A DNA stretch of 64,000 nt, from assembly GCA_963677225.1 (NCBI GenBank), contig OY781923.1:1612001-1676000 (forward strand), given 5' to 3'. The stretch is from SABI01 sp028532915 (lineage in GTDB: Bacteria; Spirochaetota; Spirochaetia; Sphaerochaetales; Sphaerochaetaceae). How positions within the stretch are numbered: position 1 is the stretch's first letter; each line of letters begins with the position of its first letter. Shown here one piece after another: positions 8,725 to 17,756 of the stretch. Position numbers and translations under genes: made by a program. The notes below the pieces were generated by a model. That model did not search any database and was not told the origin of the DNA. It saw only the letters and a list, made by a program, of their open reading frames with translations.

Positions 8725-9455
8725 CTATGTTTTCCATCCAGTAATTGTGATATCTCTCCTTTCGAGAGCTGCCGGTACCGGCCTTCCTTAAGAGAGCCTA
8801 ATTCAATAGTGCCAATTCGTATCCGCACAAGCTGGTCAATCGTATAGCCCAGATAGGTGAAGATCTTTCTCAGTTCCCTGTTTTTCCCCTCCTTAAGTGT
8901 GACATATACCCATTTTTTTGATTTGATCGAGAATCTTGTGATCGTATATGGTTTCTGACTGTCTATGAACAGACCCTTTGTTGCTTTTTGAAGATCTTCC
9001 ATATGAAGAGTTTCTTTAGTGGAGACAGCATATTCCTTTTCGATCTCGTATGAAGGGTGTGTGATCTTCTGAGCGGCATTTCCGTCATTCGTATAGAGTA
9101 TAAGTCCGCTTGATTCCTTGTCGAGACGCCCCACATGGAACAAAAGATTTTTCTCGGGAATCGTGATCAGATCTCTGGCATACAACGTCTCATTGGGATC
9201 GTAATTTGTGCACACGTACCCTCTCGGTTTGTTGAGTGCATAGTAAAGGGTTTTATCGGATGCTTCAGCGAGAACGCCGTCTACAGTGATCACATCGTCT
9301 TCATTGACCTTGGTACCCATCTCGGTCACTACACTGAGATTCACTTGAACTCTCCCCTCTTTGATCAATGTCTCGCATGATCTTCTCGAGCCGAATCCGC
9401 TTTTGGCGAGATAGCTCTGCAATCGTATCGGATATTCAATTTTCATATCGGTCAC
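8721..9455 (-). CDS. rluB: rRNA pseudouridine synthase, RsuA/RluB family
   Basis: Converts a specific uridine of rRNA to pseudouridine. Residues about 9-55 are an S4 RNA-binding domain (IRLQSYLAKSGFGSRRSCETLI). The catalytic aspartate is in GRLDKESSGLILYTNDG, followed by the family's KEYAV and REGKNRELRKIF-type segments. At 244 residues the length fits RluB or RsuA. The choice of RluB (23S) over RsuA (16S) rests on its place next to scpB, a common pairing, and is not proven. It overlaps scpB and the fusion gene by four bases on either side, so translation is probably coupled. Confidence 0.9.
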   Translation of the reverse strand: MTDMKIEYPIRLQSYLAKSGFGSRRSCETLIKEGRVQVNLSVVTEMGTKVNEDDVITVDGVLAEASDKTLYYALNKPRGYVCTNYDPNETLYARDLITIPEKNLLFHVGRLDKESSGLILYTNDGNAAQKITHPSYEIEKEYAVSTKETLHMEDLQKATKGLFIDSQKPYTITRFSIKSKKWVYVTLKEGKNRELRKIFTYLGYTIDQLVRIRIGTIELGSLKEGRYRQLSKGEISQLLDGKHR

Positions 9456-9997
9456 TCCTCAAGTTGTATGAACCTCTGCCGGTCAATGTCAGACAGCTTC
9501 GGTAGAGAGGCTATACTGGAAAGATTGAATTCATACAGGAACTTCTTCGTTGTTCCCAGCAGACTCGGATGCCCGGGGACATCCTTTTTGCCGACTACTT
9601 TAATATAGTCTCTGTCAAGCAGCAGTCGGATGATCGTATCGGATGAGACTCCCCTGATGCTCTCCACATCACGCCGCGTGACTGGTTGAGCATATGCTAT
9701 GATCGAAAGTGTTTCAAGTGCCGCTCTGCTCAATCGTTTGTCAACTTTTTTTCCATAGGCGACGCGCAGCACCTCATGAAGATCTTCATGAGGTGCGATC
9801 TGATACCGTCCGTTGTTCTCTGTGATGACCAGGGCATGAGAATGCTCCCTATAATGAGCGTTCAGTTCATCAAAGGCTGTAAGTATCTGTTCCCTGCTTA
9901 AAGATGTCAACCTTTCCAGCTGCACCAGCGTGACAGGTTCGTTCTCAAGATAGAGAAGCACTTCGATCAATCGTGCCGATTCACTCAACTTGTCCAT
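9452..9997 (-). CDS. scpB: Segregation and condensation protein ScpB
   Basis: Kleisin-associated subunit of the SMC-ScpA-ScpB condensin that compacts and segregates the chromosome. The 181-residue protein has the two winged helices expected of ScpB, with the signature AALETLSIIAYAQPVTRRDVESIRG at about 95-120. It follows scpA with a TAATG one-base overlap and is followed by the pseudouridine synthase with a four-base overlap. Confidence 0.95.
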   Translation of the reverse strand: MDKLSESARLIEVLLYLENEPVTLVQLERLTSLSREQILTAFDELNAHYREHSHALVITENNGRYQIAPHEDLHEVLRVAYGKKVDKRLSRAALETLSIIAYAQPVTRRDVESIRGVSSDTIIRLLLDRDYIKVVGKKDVPGHPSLLGTTKKFLYEFNLSSIASLPKLSDIDRQRFIQLEE

Positions 9998-10923
9998 TAT
10001 TGATCCTCCTCTGTCAGCTCTATGATCAATTCATCATCATCGTCCTCAATCTCTTCTACCAGTATTTCCTTCTGTTCGTCCGCGACATATCGTTCGATCT
10101 CAACATCGATTGAATCACTGTTCAGATCAGAGTGAAGAATCTCTTCTTTGTAGATGATACTGTCATCGATCTGTGAAGAACGGGTGATCTGAATATCACC
10201 GAAGAGGCGGTGCTGTTCTATCACGATCATGTTGAATTTCACAGCTTCAAGGATCGCAAGAAACGCGCAGATGATTTCCAAAGGAGAGGTCTTGTCGACA
10301 AGAAGATCACTGAACGTAATCGACTCTTTCTGACCGAAGAGCTCATTCATCAGCGTGATCTTCTGTTTGACTGTGACTTCTTCGTAAACGTTGAACACCT
10401 GGTCTACGCTGAGGTTGTTCAATATGGAGGAGAAAGTCTTGAGCAGATCCCATACGGAGATCTCGGACCACAGCTGATCATCGGTGAACGGAAGCATGAA
10501 TTGACTCTTTTTCCTCTGAATAAACAGCTGATCACCCTGATTCTTCTGTGCAAGAAGAACACTGTACTTCTTATATTTCTGATATTCGAGCAGCTGCTGG
10601 ACAAGCTCATCCCTCCCGTCATCGAAATCATCATCTTCTGCGAGTTCTCTGGGAAGAAGCATATTGCTTTTAATAAAAAGAAGCTGGGCCGCCATATGAT
10701 AGAAATCGGTCAGATCCTCGAGATCAATGCGTTTTGCCATCTCGAGATATTCGAGAAACTGATCTGTGATCTCAGCTATCGGGATCGAATAGATGCTCAC
10801 CTGTGATTTCTGGATGAGGTGAAGGAGCAGGTCAAGAGGCCCTTCGAACTGCTGGACACTGTAGGTGAGATGGTTTCTGTTTGCTTCACTGAATAAGGTT
10901 TCACCGGCACCGGAAATTTCCAT
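9997..10923 (-). CDS. scpA: Segregation and condensation protein ScpA
   Basis: Kleisin that bridges SMC heads. The 308 residues begin with the typical HLTYSVQQFEGPLDLLLHLIQKS, continue with ADFYHMAAQLL-like helices, and end in a very acidic tail (about 265-308). The ATG at 10923 lacks a well-placed ribosome site. A TATACT element lies only seven bases upstream, so the message may start at or near the start codon. The recA terminator ends just upstream, so scpA needs its own promoter or read-through. Confidence 0.94.
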   Translation of the reverse strand: MEISGAGETLFSEANRNHLTYSVQQFEGPLDLLLHLIQKSQVSIYSIPIAEITDQFLEYLEMAKRIDLEDLTDFYHMAAQLLFIKSNMLLPRELAEDDDFDDGRDELVQQLLEYQKYKKYSVLLAQKNQGDQLFIQRKKSQFMLPFTDDQLWSEISVWDLLKTFSSILNNLSVDQVFNVYEEVTVKQKITLMNELFGQKESITFSDLLVDKTSPLEIICAFLAILEAVKFNMIVIEQHRLFGDIQITRSSQIDDSIIYKEEILHSDLNSDSIDVEIERYVADEQKEILVEEIEDDDDELIIELTEEDQ

Positions 10924-10930
10924 AAACGTA

Positions 10931-10936
10931 AGTATA
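10931..10936 (-). promoter_or_regulatory. -10 element TATACT seven bases before the scpA ATG
   Basis: Between the recA terminator and scpA there are only about 20 bases. They contain TATACT on the minus strand ending seven bases before ATG. No good -35 is seen. If used, it would give a leaderless scpA message. Confidence 0.3.
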
Positions 10937-10941
10937 ACCTG

Positions 10942-10979
10942 AAAAAATGCATAGGGTAAAGAGAATGTTACCCTATGCA
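10942..10979 (-). terminator. Intrinsic terminator of recA
   Basis: On the minus strand a perfect 12-base stem (TGCATAGGGTAA / TTACCCTATGCA, 10948-10979) with an 8-base loop is followed by six T residues (10942-10947). It starts eight bases after the recA stop. Confidence 0.9.
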
Positions 10980-10986
10980 GGTCTCT

Positions 10987-12063
10987 CTATTTTTCAGCTT
11001 TTTTTTCGTTCTTCTTGTTTTCGTTCGGGAACATGATCTGACGCAGAGAGCTTTCTAGTGCCGCTGTGATATCAGCATTGCTCTTCAGGAAATTGATGGC
11101 GTTTTCACGTCCCTGCCCGATCTTCTCGGTATTATATGAATACCATGAACCGCTTTTGTTAACCAGATCGTATTTCAGAGAAGCATCGAGAATTGAACCG
11201 TAGTAGCTCAGACCCTCACCGAACAGCATATCAAGTTCTATCCGTTTGAACGGAGGAGCAACTTTATTCTTCACGATCTTGATTCTGACCCTGTTGCCGA
11301 CGATATCATCCGCACTCTTGCTGATAGCTTCGATCTTTCTGACTTCGATTCTTATGGAAGAATAGAATTTGAGAGCATTCCCCCCTGTCGTCGTCTCCGG
11401 ATTACCGAACATGACCCCGATTTTCATCCTGATCTGATTGATGAATATGATGGTTGTGTTGCTCTTAGCCAAAATACCGGTGAGTTTTCGCAGTGCCTGA
11501 CTCATCAGACGTGCCTGAAGTCCCATATGGGAATCGCCCATGTCTCCGTCGATCTCTGCCTGCGGAGTAAGAGCAGCTACAGAGTCAACTACGATGATGT
11601 CTACAGCTCCCGACCGGACGAGGGATTCGGTGATTTCCAATGCCTGTTCACCATTGTCAGGCTGGCTGATCCACAGTTCATCGGTGTTTACACCGAGTTT
11701 CCTTGCATAGGTCGGATCAAGTGCATGCTCTGCATCAATGAAGGCTGCGATTCCTCCAGCCTTCTGGGCTTCGGCGATCGCATGAAGAGACAATGTAGTC
11801 TTTCCTGAAGATTCGGGACCGTATATCTCTATGACACGTCCTTTCGGGTATCCCCCTACTCCCAATGCCTCATCAAGCAGGATCGATCCTGAGGAGATCA
11901 CTCCCATGGAAGAATCTACCGGATTGTCCGACAGTTTCATAAGAGCACCTTTTCCGTACTGTTTATCTATCTGATTCCTTGCCGCTTCAAGAGCAATGAG
12001 TTTCTCTTTGGTATCGGCACCTTTCAACGCCGAGTTTACCGAAGGGCTGCTGTTCTTTGCCAT
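10987..12063 (-). CDS. recA: Recombinase RecA
   Basis: ATP-dependent strand-exchange protein for recombination and repair. The 358-residue sequence has Walker A GPESSGKTTL, Walker B IIVVDSVAAL, the L1 loop MSQALRKLTG and the L2 region GNPETTTGGNALKFYSS. The C-terminal tail is Lys/Glu-rich. The gene has its own upstream gap (12064-12119) holding an inverted repeat that resembles an SOS operator, and a strong terminator behind it, so it is probably a single-gene unit. Confidence 0.98.
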   Translation of the reverse strand: MAKNSSPSVNSALKGADTKEKLIALEAARNQIDKQYGKGALMKLSDNPVDSSMGVISSGSILLDEALGVGGYPKGRVIEIYGPESSGKTTLSLHAIAEAQKAGGIAAFIDAEHALDPTYARKLGVNTDELWISQPDNGEQALEITESLVRSGAVDIIVVDSVAALTPQAEIDGDMGDSHMGLQARLMSQALRKLTGILAKSNTTIIFINQIRMKIGVMFGNPETTTGGNALKFYSSIRIEVRKIEAISKSADDIVGNRVRIKIVKNKVAPPFKRIELDMLFGEGLSYYGSILDASLKYDLVNKSGSWYSYNTEKIGQGRENAINFLKSNADITAALESSLRQIMFPNENKKNEKKAEK

Positions 12064-12094
12064 ATTGTATTTTTCTCCTTACTAATCACCTATA

Positions 12095-12108
12095 GTAACA
12101 TACGTTAC
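12095..12108. promoter_or_regulatory. Inverted repeat upstream of recA, LexA-box-like candidate
   Basis: The 14 bases GTAACATACGTTAC form a GTAAC-N4-GTTAC dyad 32 bases before the recA start. The core AAC-N4-GTT resembles the Gram-positive-type LexA box (GAAC-N4-GTTC) with the outer base changed. A TACTAT -10-like element overlaps its minus-strand edge. Whether the organism has LexA is not visible here. Confidence 0.35.
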
Positions 12109-12119
12109 ATCCTGATCGT

Positions 12120-12572
12120 TTACTTCACGACCTCTTTTGAATCAAGCCAGATGGTAACAGGTCCTTCGTTCGTGTAGTTTACTTTCATAGAAGCCTGGAA
12201 AATTCCGGTTTCAACTCTCAATCCCTCCTCTTGCAACATTCTGATGGCTCTAAGATAATAATCTTTTGCCATCACGGCAGGTGCCGCATTGTTGAAAGAA
12301 GGACGGTTCCCTTTTGTCGTGACGGCACAGAGGGTGAACTGGCTCACGATCAGAATTTCTTTTGTCTCATCCATCACACAACGGTTCATCTTCCCCTGTC
12401 CGTCGGTGAAGATCCTCAAAGAACGGATCTTTCTGACGATATATTCCAGATCCTTTTCGCTGTCGTCACAACAGACTCCAAGATAGACGAGCAGACCTGA
12501 AGAAATGGAACCTGTGACCTGACTGTCAACGGTAACCGATGCGCCAGATACCCTCTGAACGACCGCCCTCAT
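12120..12572 (-). CDS. dtd: D-aminoacyl-tRNA deacylase
   Basis: Removes D-amino acids, and glycine mischarged on tRNA-Ala, from tRNA. The length of 150 residues is standard. Both active-site signatures are present: SQFTLCA at about 79-85 and NEGPVT near 137, supplying the cross-subunit Gly-cisPro motif. It overlaps the rpe stop by four bases, so it is probably translated from the rpe message. Confidence 0.95.
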   Translation of the reverse strand: MRAVVQRVSGASVTVDSQVTGSISSGLLVYLGVCCDDSEKDLEYIVRKIRSLRIFTDGQGKMNRCVMDETKEILIVSQFTLCAVTTKGNRPSFNNAAPAVMAKDYYLRAIRMLQEEGLRVETGIFQASMKVNYTNEGPVTIWLDSKEVVK

Positions 12573-13240
12573 GAGCGCTCACACGAATGCAGAAGTTCTA
12601 CGATCCCCTTTTTGTCATCACTGTGGAAGAAGGTCGTCCCTACAACGAGAACATCGGCTCCGCTGTCGATGATCTTCTGAGCATTGTTCGCATTGACCCC
12701 TCCGTCTACGGATATAAGGAAATCGAGGTTTCTCTCTTTTCTGATCGCATCAAGCTGCATTATCTTTTTAAGTGAGAAATCAATGAAGGACTGCCCTCCG
12801 AATCCGGGATTGACGCTCATCACCAGTACCAGGTCTATCTCTTCGAGCATCAATTCGATAGAAGATACTTCGGTTGAAGGTACAATGGAGATTCCTGCCT
12901 TTATACCGTGCTGATGAATGGTATTGACGGTCCTGTGAAGATGGGTGCACGCTTCTGCATGAACGGTGATGTAATCACTTCCCGCATCGACGAATTCCTT
13001 TATGAGAATGTCGGGATTGCTCATCATAAGGTGTGTATCAAAAGGAAGAGACGTCTCTTTCCTTATATCTTTGATGAATTTCGGACCGAAGGAGATGTTC
13101 GGGACGAATGAACCGTCCATCACATCAAGATGGACCCAGTCCGCATTGCTTTCATTGATGAGACAGATTCCCTGACCTGCACGGGAAAAGTCAGCCGATA
13201 ACATTGAAGGTGCCACAATACAACTATTATTACTTTTCAT
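12569..13240 (-). CDS. rpe: Ribulose-phosphate 3-epimerase
   Basis: Interconverts ribulose 5-phosphate and xylulose 5-phosphate in the pentose phosphate pathway. The TIM-barrel signatures APSMLSADF, HLDVMDGSFVPNISFGP, MSVNPGFGGQSF and SVDGGVNANN are all present, with the metal ligands inside them. I start at the ATG at 13240, giving 223 residues, the usual family length. An upstream in-frame ATG at 13300 has a better AGGA site and would add 20 residues with no family counterpart, so the start is uncertain. The gene lies head to head with the greA-type gene. Confidence 0.93.
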   Translation of the reverse strand: MKSNNSCIVAPSMLSADFSRAGQGICLINESNADWVHLDVMDGSFVPNISFGPKFIKDIRKETSLPFDTHLMMSNPDILIKEFVDAGSDYITVHAEACTHLHRTVNTIHQHGIKAGISIVPSTEVSSIELMLEEIDLVLVMSVNPGFGGQSFIDFSLKKIMQLDAIRKERNLDFLISVDGGVNANNAQKIIDSGADVLVVGTTFFHSDDKKGIVELLHSCERS

Positions 13241-13322
13241 ATGTATAGTTTTATCAGAATAGGACCTTTTTGTTAAGTCAAAAAACAGCATGAGCATCAT
13301 TGTCCTGTGAAATTGGTAGTTG

Positions 13323-13351
13323 TTGCACCCGATTGCTTTTTAAGGTATACT
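13323..13351 (+). promoter_or_regulatory. Promoter of the long greA gene
   Basis: -35 TTGCAC (13323-13328), 17-base spacer, -10 TATACT (13346-13351). The predicted start of transcription, near 13358, leaves a leader of about 120 bases. Confidence 0.65.
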
Positions 13352-13389
13352 ATGGAGAGTAAAATTAGCATATTCTCACCGAAAACACC

Positions 13390-13428
13390 TGAGCTGTTAT
13401 ACATCCTGTGTTCCGGGATAATAGCTCA
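13390..13428 (+). promoter_or_regulatory. Leader hairpin before the long greA gene
   Basis: TGAGCTGTTAT (13390-13400) pairs with ATAATAGCTCA (13418-13428), an 11-base-pair stem with one G-U pair and a 17-base loop. A T-rich stretch follows. It lies between the promoter and the ribosome site, so it could act as a weak attenuator or processing site. Confidence 0.4.
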
Positions 13429-13479
13429 GTTATTTATTGTTTACCTAGCCAAATCAGCAAAATGATTAAGGAGCGCCTA

Positions 13480-16164
13480 ATGAACGAAGAAACCATCAAA
13501 ACCCTGTTGACTGAAGAGAAATGGACGAGAGCTTCAATTAACACCTATACAGTCCCAGCTTTCCAGGAAATTGATGAGACACTGAAAGAGTATACTGCAA
13601 ATGACGATCTGCTTGAAATGAAAGCGGTCTGTGAAGAACATATTAAGAAAAACAAGAACAGTATCATTGCGATGTATGTTTCCGGTAGCGTTTCTCTGAG
13701 CAGAAAATCGCTGGATTACGGGAATATCACTTCTCTTATAGAGATGTTCAATGAGAATAACAAACCTAACGTTGTCGAATTTCTTTGTGAAAAGGTTTTG
13801 AAGAATTTCGAAGACAAATATGTGCTTCGGGTTCTTGCTTCCGTATATGAGAAAGCTCATAAGGAAGAAGCGATGTACGAATTGTACGAACGTCTTGTCG
13901 CGGTCGATTTTGAAGAGACCGACCTGCTGCTCGTCATAGCAAAACGGTATCTGCAGAACGGTGACAAGAACGGCGCACTCTCTTTCTACAAGAAGGCATT
14001 CCAGCGCTATCTCAATGTACAGAACTTCCAGGCAGTTCAGGATGTCTGGGATCTTCTGCTCACTCTTATCCCCGATGATTTCTCATACCTTCTCGGTCTT
14101 GCTCACAAGATCATCGATCGTTTCAACGGTGAGGGAGGCATGAAGGTTCTGACTCAGCTTTTCCAGCTGAGTATCGAGAAAGACAATCTTGATCAGGCAA
14201 TTACGTCACTGAAGCTCATGCTTGCAACCGAACCTCACTCTGAATGGGCGAGAGAGCAGCTCGTATCGATCTACAGAAAAAAATATGCCGGACACAGCAG
14301 ACTCGAATCGTGCATCGATCTGAGTAACCTGGACAAATCATACAGGGATATACATCTCGCCATAGACGAGTTCGAAAAGAATATCGCTTTCGATAAAGGT
14401 TCCTTCGTATATCATAAGACCTGGTCGATCGGAAGAATACAGGAAATCACACATGAGAAGGTCATTATCGATTTCGCCTCGAAAAGAGACCACGTAATGT
14501 CTCTCTCGATGGCATTCTCCTCTCTTCAGGTTCTTCCCAAACAACATATCTGGGTCCTCAAGAGTGTCTTCCCGAAAGATAAGCTCAAAGCTAAATTCAT
14601 CCAGGATATCCCATGGGGTTTGAGGACTCTCATTACTTCGAACAACAATGCTGCTACGATGAAAGAGATGAAAAGTGAGATTGTTCCCTCTATTCTGACA
14701 GCAAAAGAATGGACAAGCTGGCTCAACAAGGCGAAAAAAGTACTCATGAGCGATCCTCTCATCGGATTTCTTCCAAACGAAAATGATGTATATACCGTGC
14801 GCGATACTCCGATAAGCTATGAAGAGAAGTCTCTGGTTATCTTCAGGAACGAGAAGAGATTCTACCAGAAAGTGAAAGTCATCAGAGATTTTCTCGAACA
14901 TGGAGATGTCGAATCTGATTTCTTCATCGAGATGGTGAAATATTTCAGAGACCAGTGCAGCATGTATCAGGGAGTCAATGACCAGGTTATATCTTCACTC
15001 CTGCTCGTTCAGGACCTGAGTGCCCGTTACCCGTTCATCCATGAGATCGATAACACGAGCTTCAAACACCTGTATGGCCTGCTCGATTCCGTTCCTCAGA
15101 CATTCAAGGCGATCGAGGACTCGGAACTGAAAAAAGCTTTCATATCCCAGGTCGTCGTTACAGAGGATCCGGAGAAGGTTCCCTATGTTCTTGTTTCTCT
15201 GTACCCATACTATCTCACAAGTTTCATCATGGACACACTCAGAGAACAGGGAAAGAAAAAAGTCATTGAGGATATGTTCAAAAAGGCATGCAGGAACTAC
15301 AAGGAAAATGCAGACCTGTTTACCTACCTTTCCAGAACCTATGACAAGAAGTACTGGGAGAAGAAGATAAAGATCCCGTTCGAGACTCTGGTGACGAGTC
15401 AGCTTCAGCTTCTCGATTTTGCCTTCAACGCGATCGAGGCAAAAAAATCGACCGTTGAGAATAAAAAGATAGCGAAGACGCTTCTTACCATACTTTTCGA
15501 AGAGAGAACCCTTTTTGACTACCTTTCAACCTGTAACGAAGGTCAGGCTCAAAGAATAAACTTCATCATTCAGAGGATGCAGGGTCTTGATCCATCCAGG
15601 AAGATCGAAGTCAAGCATGCGATTCTCGAACGTTTCCCAGAATTCACCTTCCTCGGAGAGGAGATGTCTTCCACTGAGATGGTAAGCAGCGGACTTCTTG
15701 TTACCAAACAGAGATATATCGATAAACAGAATGAACTTGAAAGGATCATGAATGTCGACATCCCGGAAAACTCGAAGGAGATCGGTGAAGCTCTTGCCCT
15801 CGGAGATCTGAGAGAGAACTCAGAGTTCAAGGCAGCTAAGGAAAAACAGGGTATTCTCAACACCACAATGATGCGTCTGACAGATGAGATCTCGAAGGCA
15901 ACTGTGGTGACAACCGAGAATGTTGATGATTCCAAGATATCCTTCGGAACCCTCGCTACTTTGAAGAACAATATCACCGGAGATACTGTACAATACAAGA
16001 TTCTGGGACCATGGGAATCAGAACCGAAAGACAACATCATCAGTTATCTAGCACCTTTCGGTGCCAAATTGCTGAACAAGAAGGAAGGCGAACAGTTCAC
16101 TTTCGAAATCAACGAACAGCCGTATGACTTCACAGTCATTTCGATCGAAAAACTGCAGCTGTAG
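13480..16164 (+). CDS. greA: Long GreA-type transcription elongation factor with large N-terminal helical region
   Basis: The last ~150 residues of this 894-residue protein are GreA. They include the coiled-coil finger with GDLRENSEFKAAKE (about residue 776), which carries the acidic tip that stimulates RNA polymerase's transcript cleavage, and a C-terminal FKBP-like domain. The first ~740 residues are mostly helical, with TPR-like pairs (GDKNGALSFYKKAF, NLDQAITSLKLMLATEPHSEWA). I recall long GreA proteins of this kind in Borrelia and Treponema. I start at the ATG at 13480, which has AAGGAG six bases upstream, rather than the first in-frame ATG at 13408. Monocistronic: promoter at 13323, terminator at 16185. 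Confidence 0.9.
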   Translation: MNEETIKTLLTEEKWTRASINTYTVPAFQEIDETLKEYTANDDLLEMKAVCEEHIKKNKNSIIAMYVSGSVSLSRKSLDYGNITSLIEMFNENNKPNVVEFLCEKVLKNFEDKYVLRVLASVYEKAHKEEAMYELYERLVAVDFEETDLLLVIAKRYLQNGDKNGALSFYKKAFQRYLNVQNFQAVQDVWDLLLTLIPDDFSYLLGLAHKIIDRFNGEGGMKVLTQLFQLSIEKDNLDQAITSLKLMLATEPHSEWAREQLVSIYRKKYAGHSRLESCIDLSNLDKSYRDIHLAIDEFEKNIAFDKGSFVYHKTWSIGRIQEITHEKVIIDFASKRDHVMSLSMAFSSLQVLPKQHIWVLKSVFPKDKLKAKFIQDIPWGLRTLITSNNNAATMKEMKSEIVPSILTAKEWTSWLNKAKKVLMSDPLIGFLPNENDVYTVRDTPISYEEKSLVIFRNEKRFYQKVKVIRDFLEHGDVESDFFIEMVKYFRDQCSMYQGVNDQVISSLLLVQDLSARYPFIHEIDNTSFKHLYGLLDSVPQTFKAIEDSELKKAFISQVVVTEDPEKVPYVLVSLYPYYLTSFIMDTLREQGKKKVIEDMFKKACRNYKENADLFTYLSRTYDKKYWEKKIKIPFETLVTSQLQLLDFAFNAIEAKKSTVENKKIAKTLLTILFEERTLFDYLSTCNEGQAQRINFIIQRMQGLDPSRKIEVKHAILERFPEFTFLGEEMSSTEMVSSGLLVTKQRYIDKQNELERIMNVDIPENSKEIGEALALGDLRENSEFKAAKEKQGILNTTMMRLTDEISKATVVTTENVDDSKISFGTLATLKNNITGDTVQYKILGPWESEPKDNIISYLAPFGAKLLNKKEGEQFTFEINEQPYDFTVISIEKLQL

Positions 16165-16184
16165 ACATTCCTGCCGTCATAAGA

Positions 16185-16214
16185 GAGCGTGATTCATTCA
16201 CGCTCCTTATTTTT
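16185..16214 (+). terminator. Intrinsic terminator of the greA-type gene
   Basis: Stem GAGCGTGA / TCACGCTC (16185-16192, 16198-16205) with a five-base loop and a T-rich tail to 16214. It overlaps the stop codon of the convergent murJ gene. Confidence 0.8.
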
Positions 16215-17756
16215 AAAGAAGATTCCTATATCTATTTTGAATATGCGGTAGACGCCGAGTGTCATCAGAGCGGATGTCAGATAGATGCCGGCCAGAATCA
16301 GAAATGATGAAAAGGAGCTTCCATTTATCCACCATGAATTTCCGACAGTCATCTTCATCAGATAAGAAATTGCCGCAAGCGGTATGTTCACCGAAATAAT
16401 CTTCGCAAGCTTTTTAAGCAGCGATATGTTGAGAAGACTGTAGATTTGTGAGCGTGAGAGGACTAAGGTATAGATCACAAGACCGGCTGATAAGGCGATA
16501 GTATTTGCCAGTGCGATGGAAGAAACATCGTTCGTTCGTCCAAGCAGGAAGATCGTCAGGAGAATATCACAGATAGAGACAACGAAAGCTATATAGACTG
16601 TCATTCTGAATCTATCTGCTGAATAAGAGAGTCTCTGCAGAAAACCGTACACGGCAATGAAAGGCATTCCTATTGCAAAATAGAGGAGAACTTCACCCGT
16701 CTTCACGGCGTCTTCTACACTGTAATTCCCGCCGCTGAAAAGAACTGCGCAGCTTTCACTTCTCCAAACGATAAGCAAAATTGCCGAAGGAATGAGAAAT
16801 GAAAGAAGATACGCTATCCCCTCATCGGATAGTTCCCGCAGCCTCTGTCTGTTATTCTGATTGAATGCGATAGACAAAGACGGGAAAAATGATGTCGCGA
16901 TAGCTGCATAGAAGATACCATAAGGAGCCTGATACACGATGATGGCATTGCTGAACGCGGTGACACTCCCTTCCTGCAGTGTTGTCGCAAAATAATAGGC
17001 TGCCTGCTGGGTAACTATCGCGATAAGGGATGAAAATGTGACCGGCACCCATCGTCTCAGCACTCTTCTAACATCAGGAGACCTGAAATTGAAGGATATT
17101 CTGATATCATAATCGAGACTTCTGACTTTCGCCACGGTGAACAGCACCTGTCCCGCTCCCCCGATGATCACTCCGATGACCATCGAGTACGGGCCGTAAT
17201 ATCGTGAGAGATACGAAACCGATGCGATCACACATACAGAGAATATCAACGGGGCTATCGAAGCGACCAGAAAAGTCTGGTGGGACTGCAGAACTCCTGC
17301 AAACAGTGAATAAAAAGTAATAAGAGCAAGATAGATCGAAAAATAAGCCAACAGATTGCCGGCAAGGATCAGCGACTGGTCGCCGGAAAAGTCACTGAGA
17401 AAGACAATGATGGGCCGGCGGAAGATGAAGGTGAGAATGATCAGCGGCAACATGATGACAAACTGGAAACCGAGCAGATTCCTCAACAGCTCCTTCTCTC
17501 CCCTCTTTTCGACTATCAGGCGGGTGAATTCAGGGATGAAGGCACTGTTGAATGCTCCTTCCGCAAACAATTTTCTGAAATTGTTCGGAATATTGAAGGT
17601 GAAATTTATGATATCGGCGGTTCCTGTGAGTCCGAATACAGTGGCGATCACCCTGGCTTTTACGATGCCGAGGATTCTGGAGATGAGGGTGAAGATCATC
17701 AGCACTAAAGAGTTCTTTCTTGCTAGTGTAAGATCCTTTCCCTCATGGTTATCCAT
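16194..17756 (-). CDS. murJ: Lipid II flippase MurJ (MviN)
   Basis: Flips lipid II across the inner membrane for peptidoglycan synthesis. About 520 residues with 14 predicted hydrophobic segments and the MviN signatures GxxRxKVIATVFG-like (ILGIVKARVIATVFGLTGTADIIN) and NNFRKLFAEGAFNSAFIPEF. The start used is the ATG at 17756, which has GGAAAG five bases away. The longer in-frame start at 17816 would add residues inside tgt. It overlaps the end of tgt by eight bases and is the last gene of the long minus-strand run. Confidence 0.95.
   Translation of the reverse strand: MDNHEGKDLTLARKNSLVLMIFTLISRILGIVKARVIATVFGLTGTADIINFTFNIPNNFRKLFAEGAFNSAFIPEFTRLIVEKRGEKELLRNLLGFQFVIMLPLIILTFIFRRPIIVFLSDFSGDQSLILAGNLLAYFSIYLALITFYSLFAGVLQSHQTFLVASIAPLIFSVCVIASVSYLSRYYGPYSMVIGVIIGGAGQVLFTVAKVRSLDYDIRISFNFRSPDVRRVLRRWVPVTFSSLIAIVTQQAAYYFATTLQEGSVTAFSNAIIVYQAPYGIFYAAIATSFFPSLSIAFNQNNRQRLRELSDEGIAYLLSFLIPSAILLIVWRSESCAVLFSGGNYSVEDAVKTGEVLLYFAIGMPFIAVYGFLQRLSYSADRFRMTVYIAFVVSICDILLTIFLLGRTNDVSSIALANTIALSAGLVIYTLVLSRSQIYSLLNISLLKKLAKIISVNIPLAAISYLMKMTVGNSWWINGSSFSSFLILAGIYLTSALMTLGVYRIFKIDIGIFFKNKERE

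Noticed and set aside
13408..13479. Longer N-terminus for the GreA-type protein
   Set aside because: The extra 24 codons cover the leader hairpin, while AAGGAG sits correctly before the ATG at 13480.
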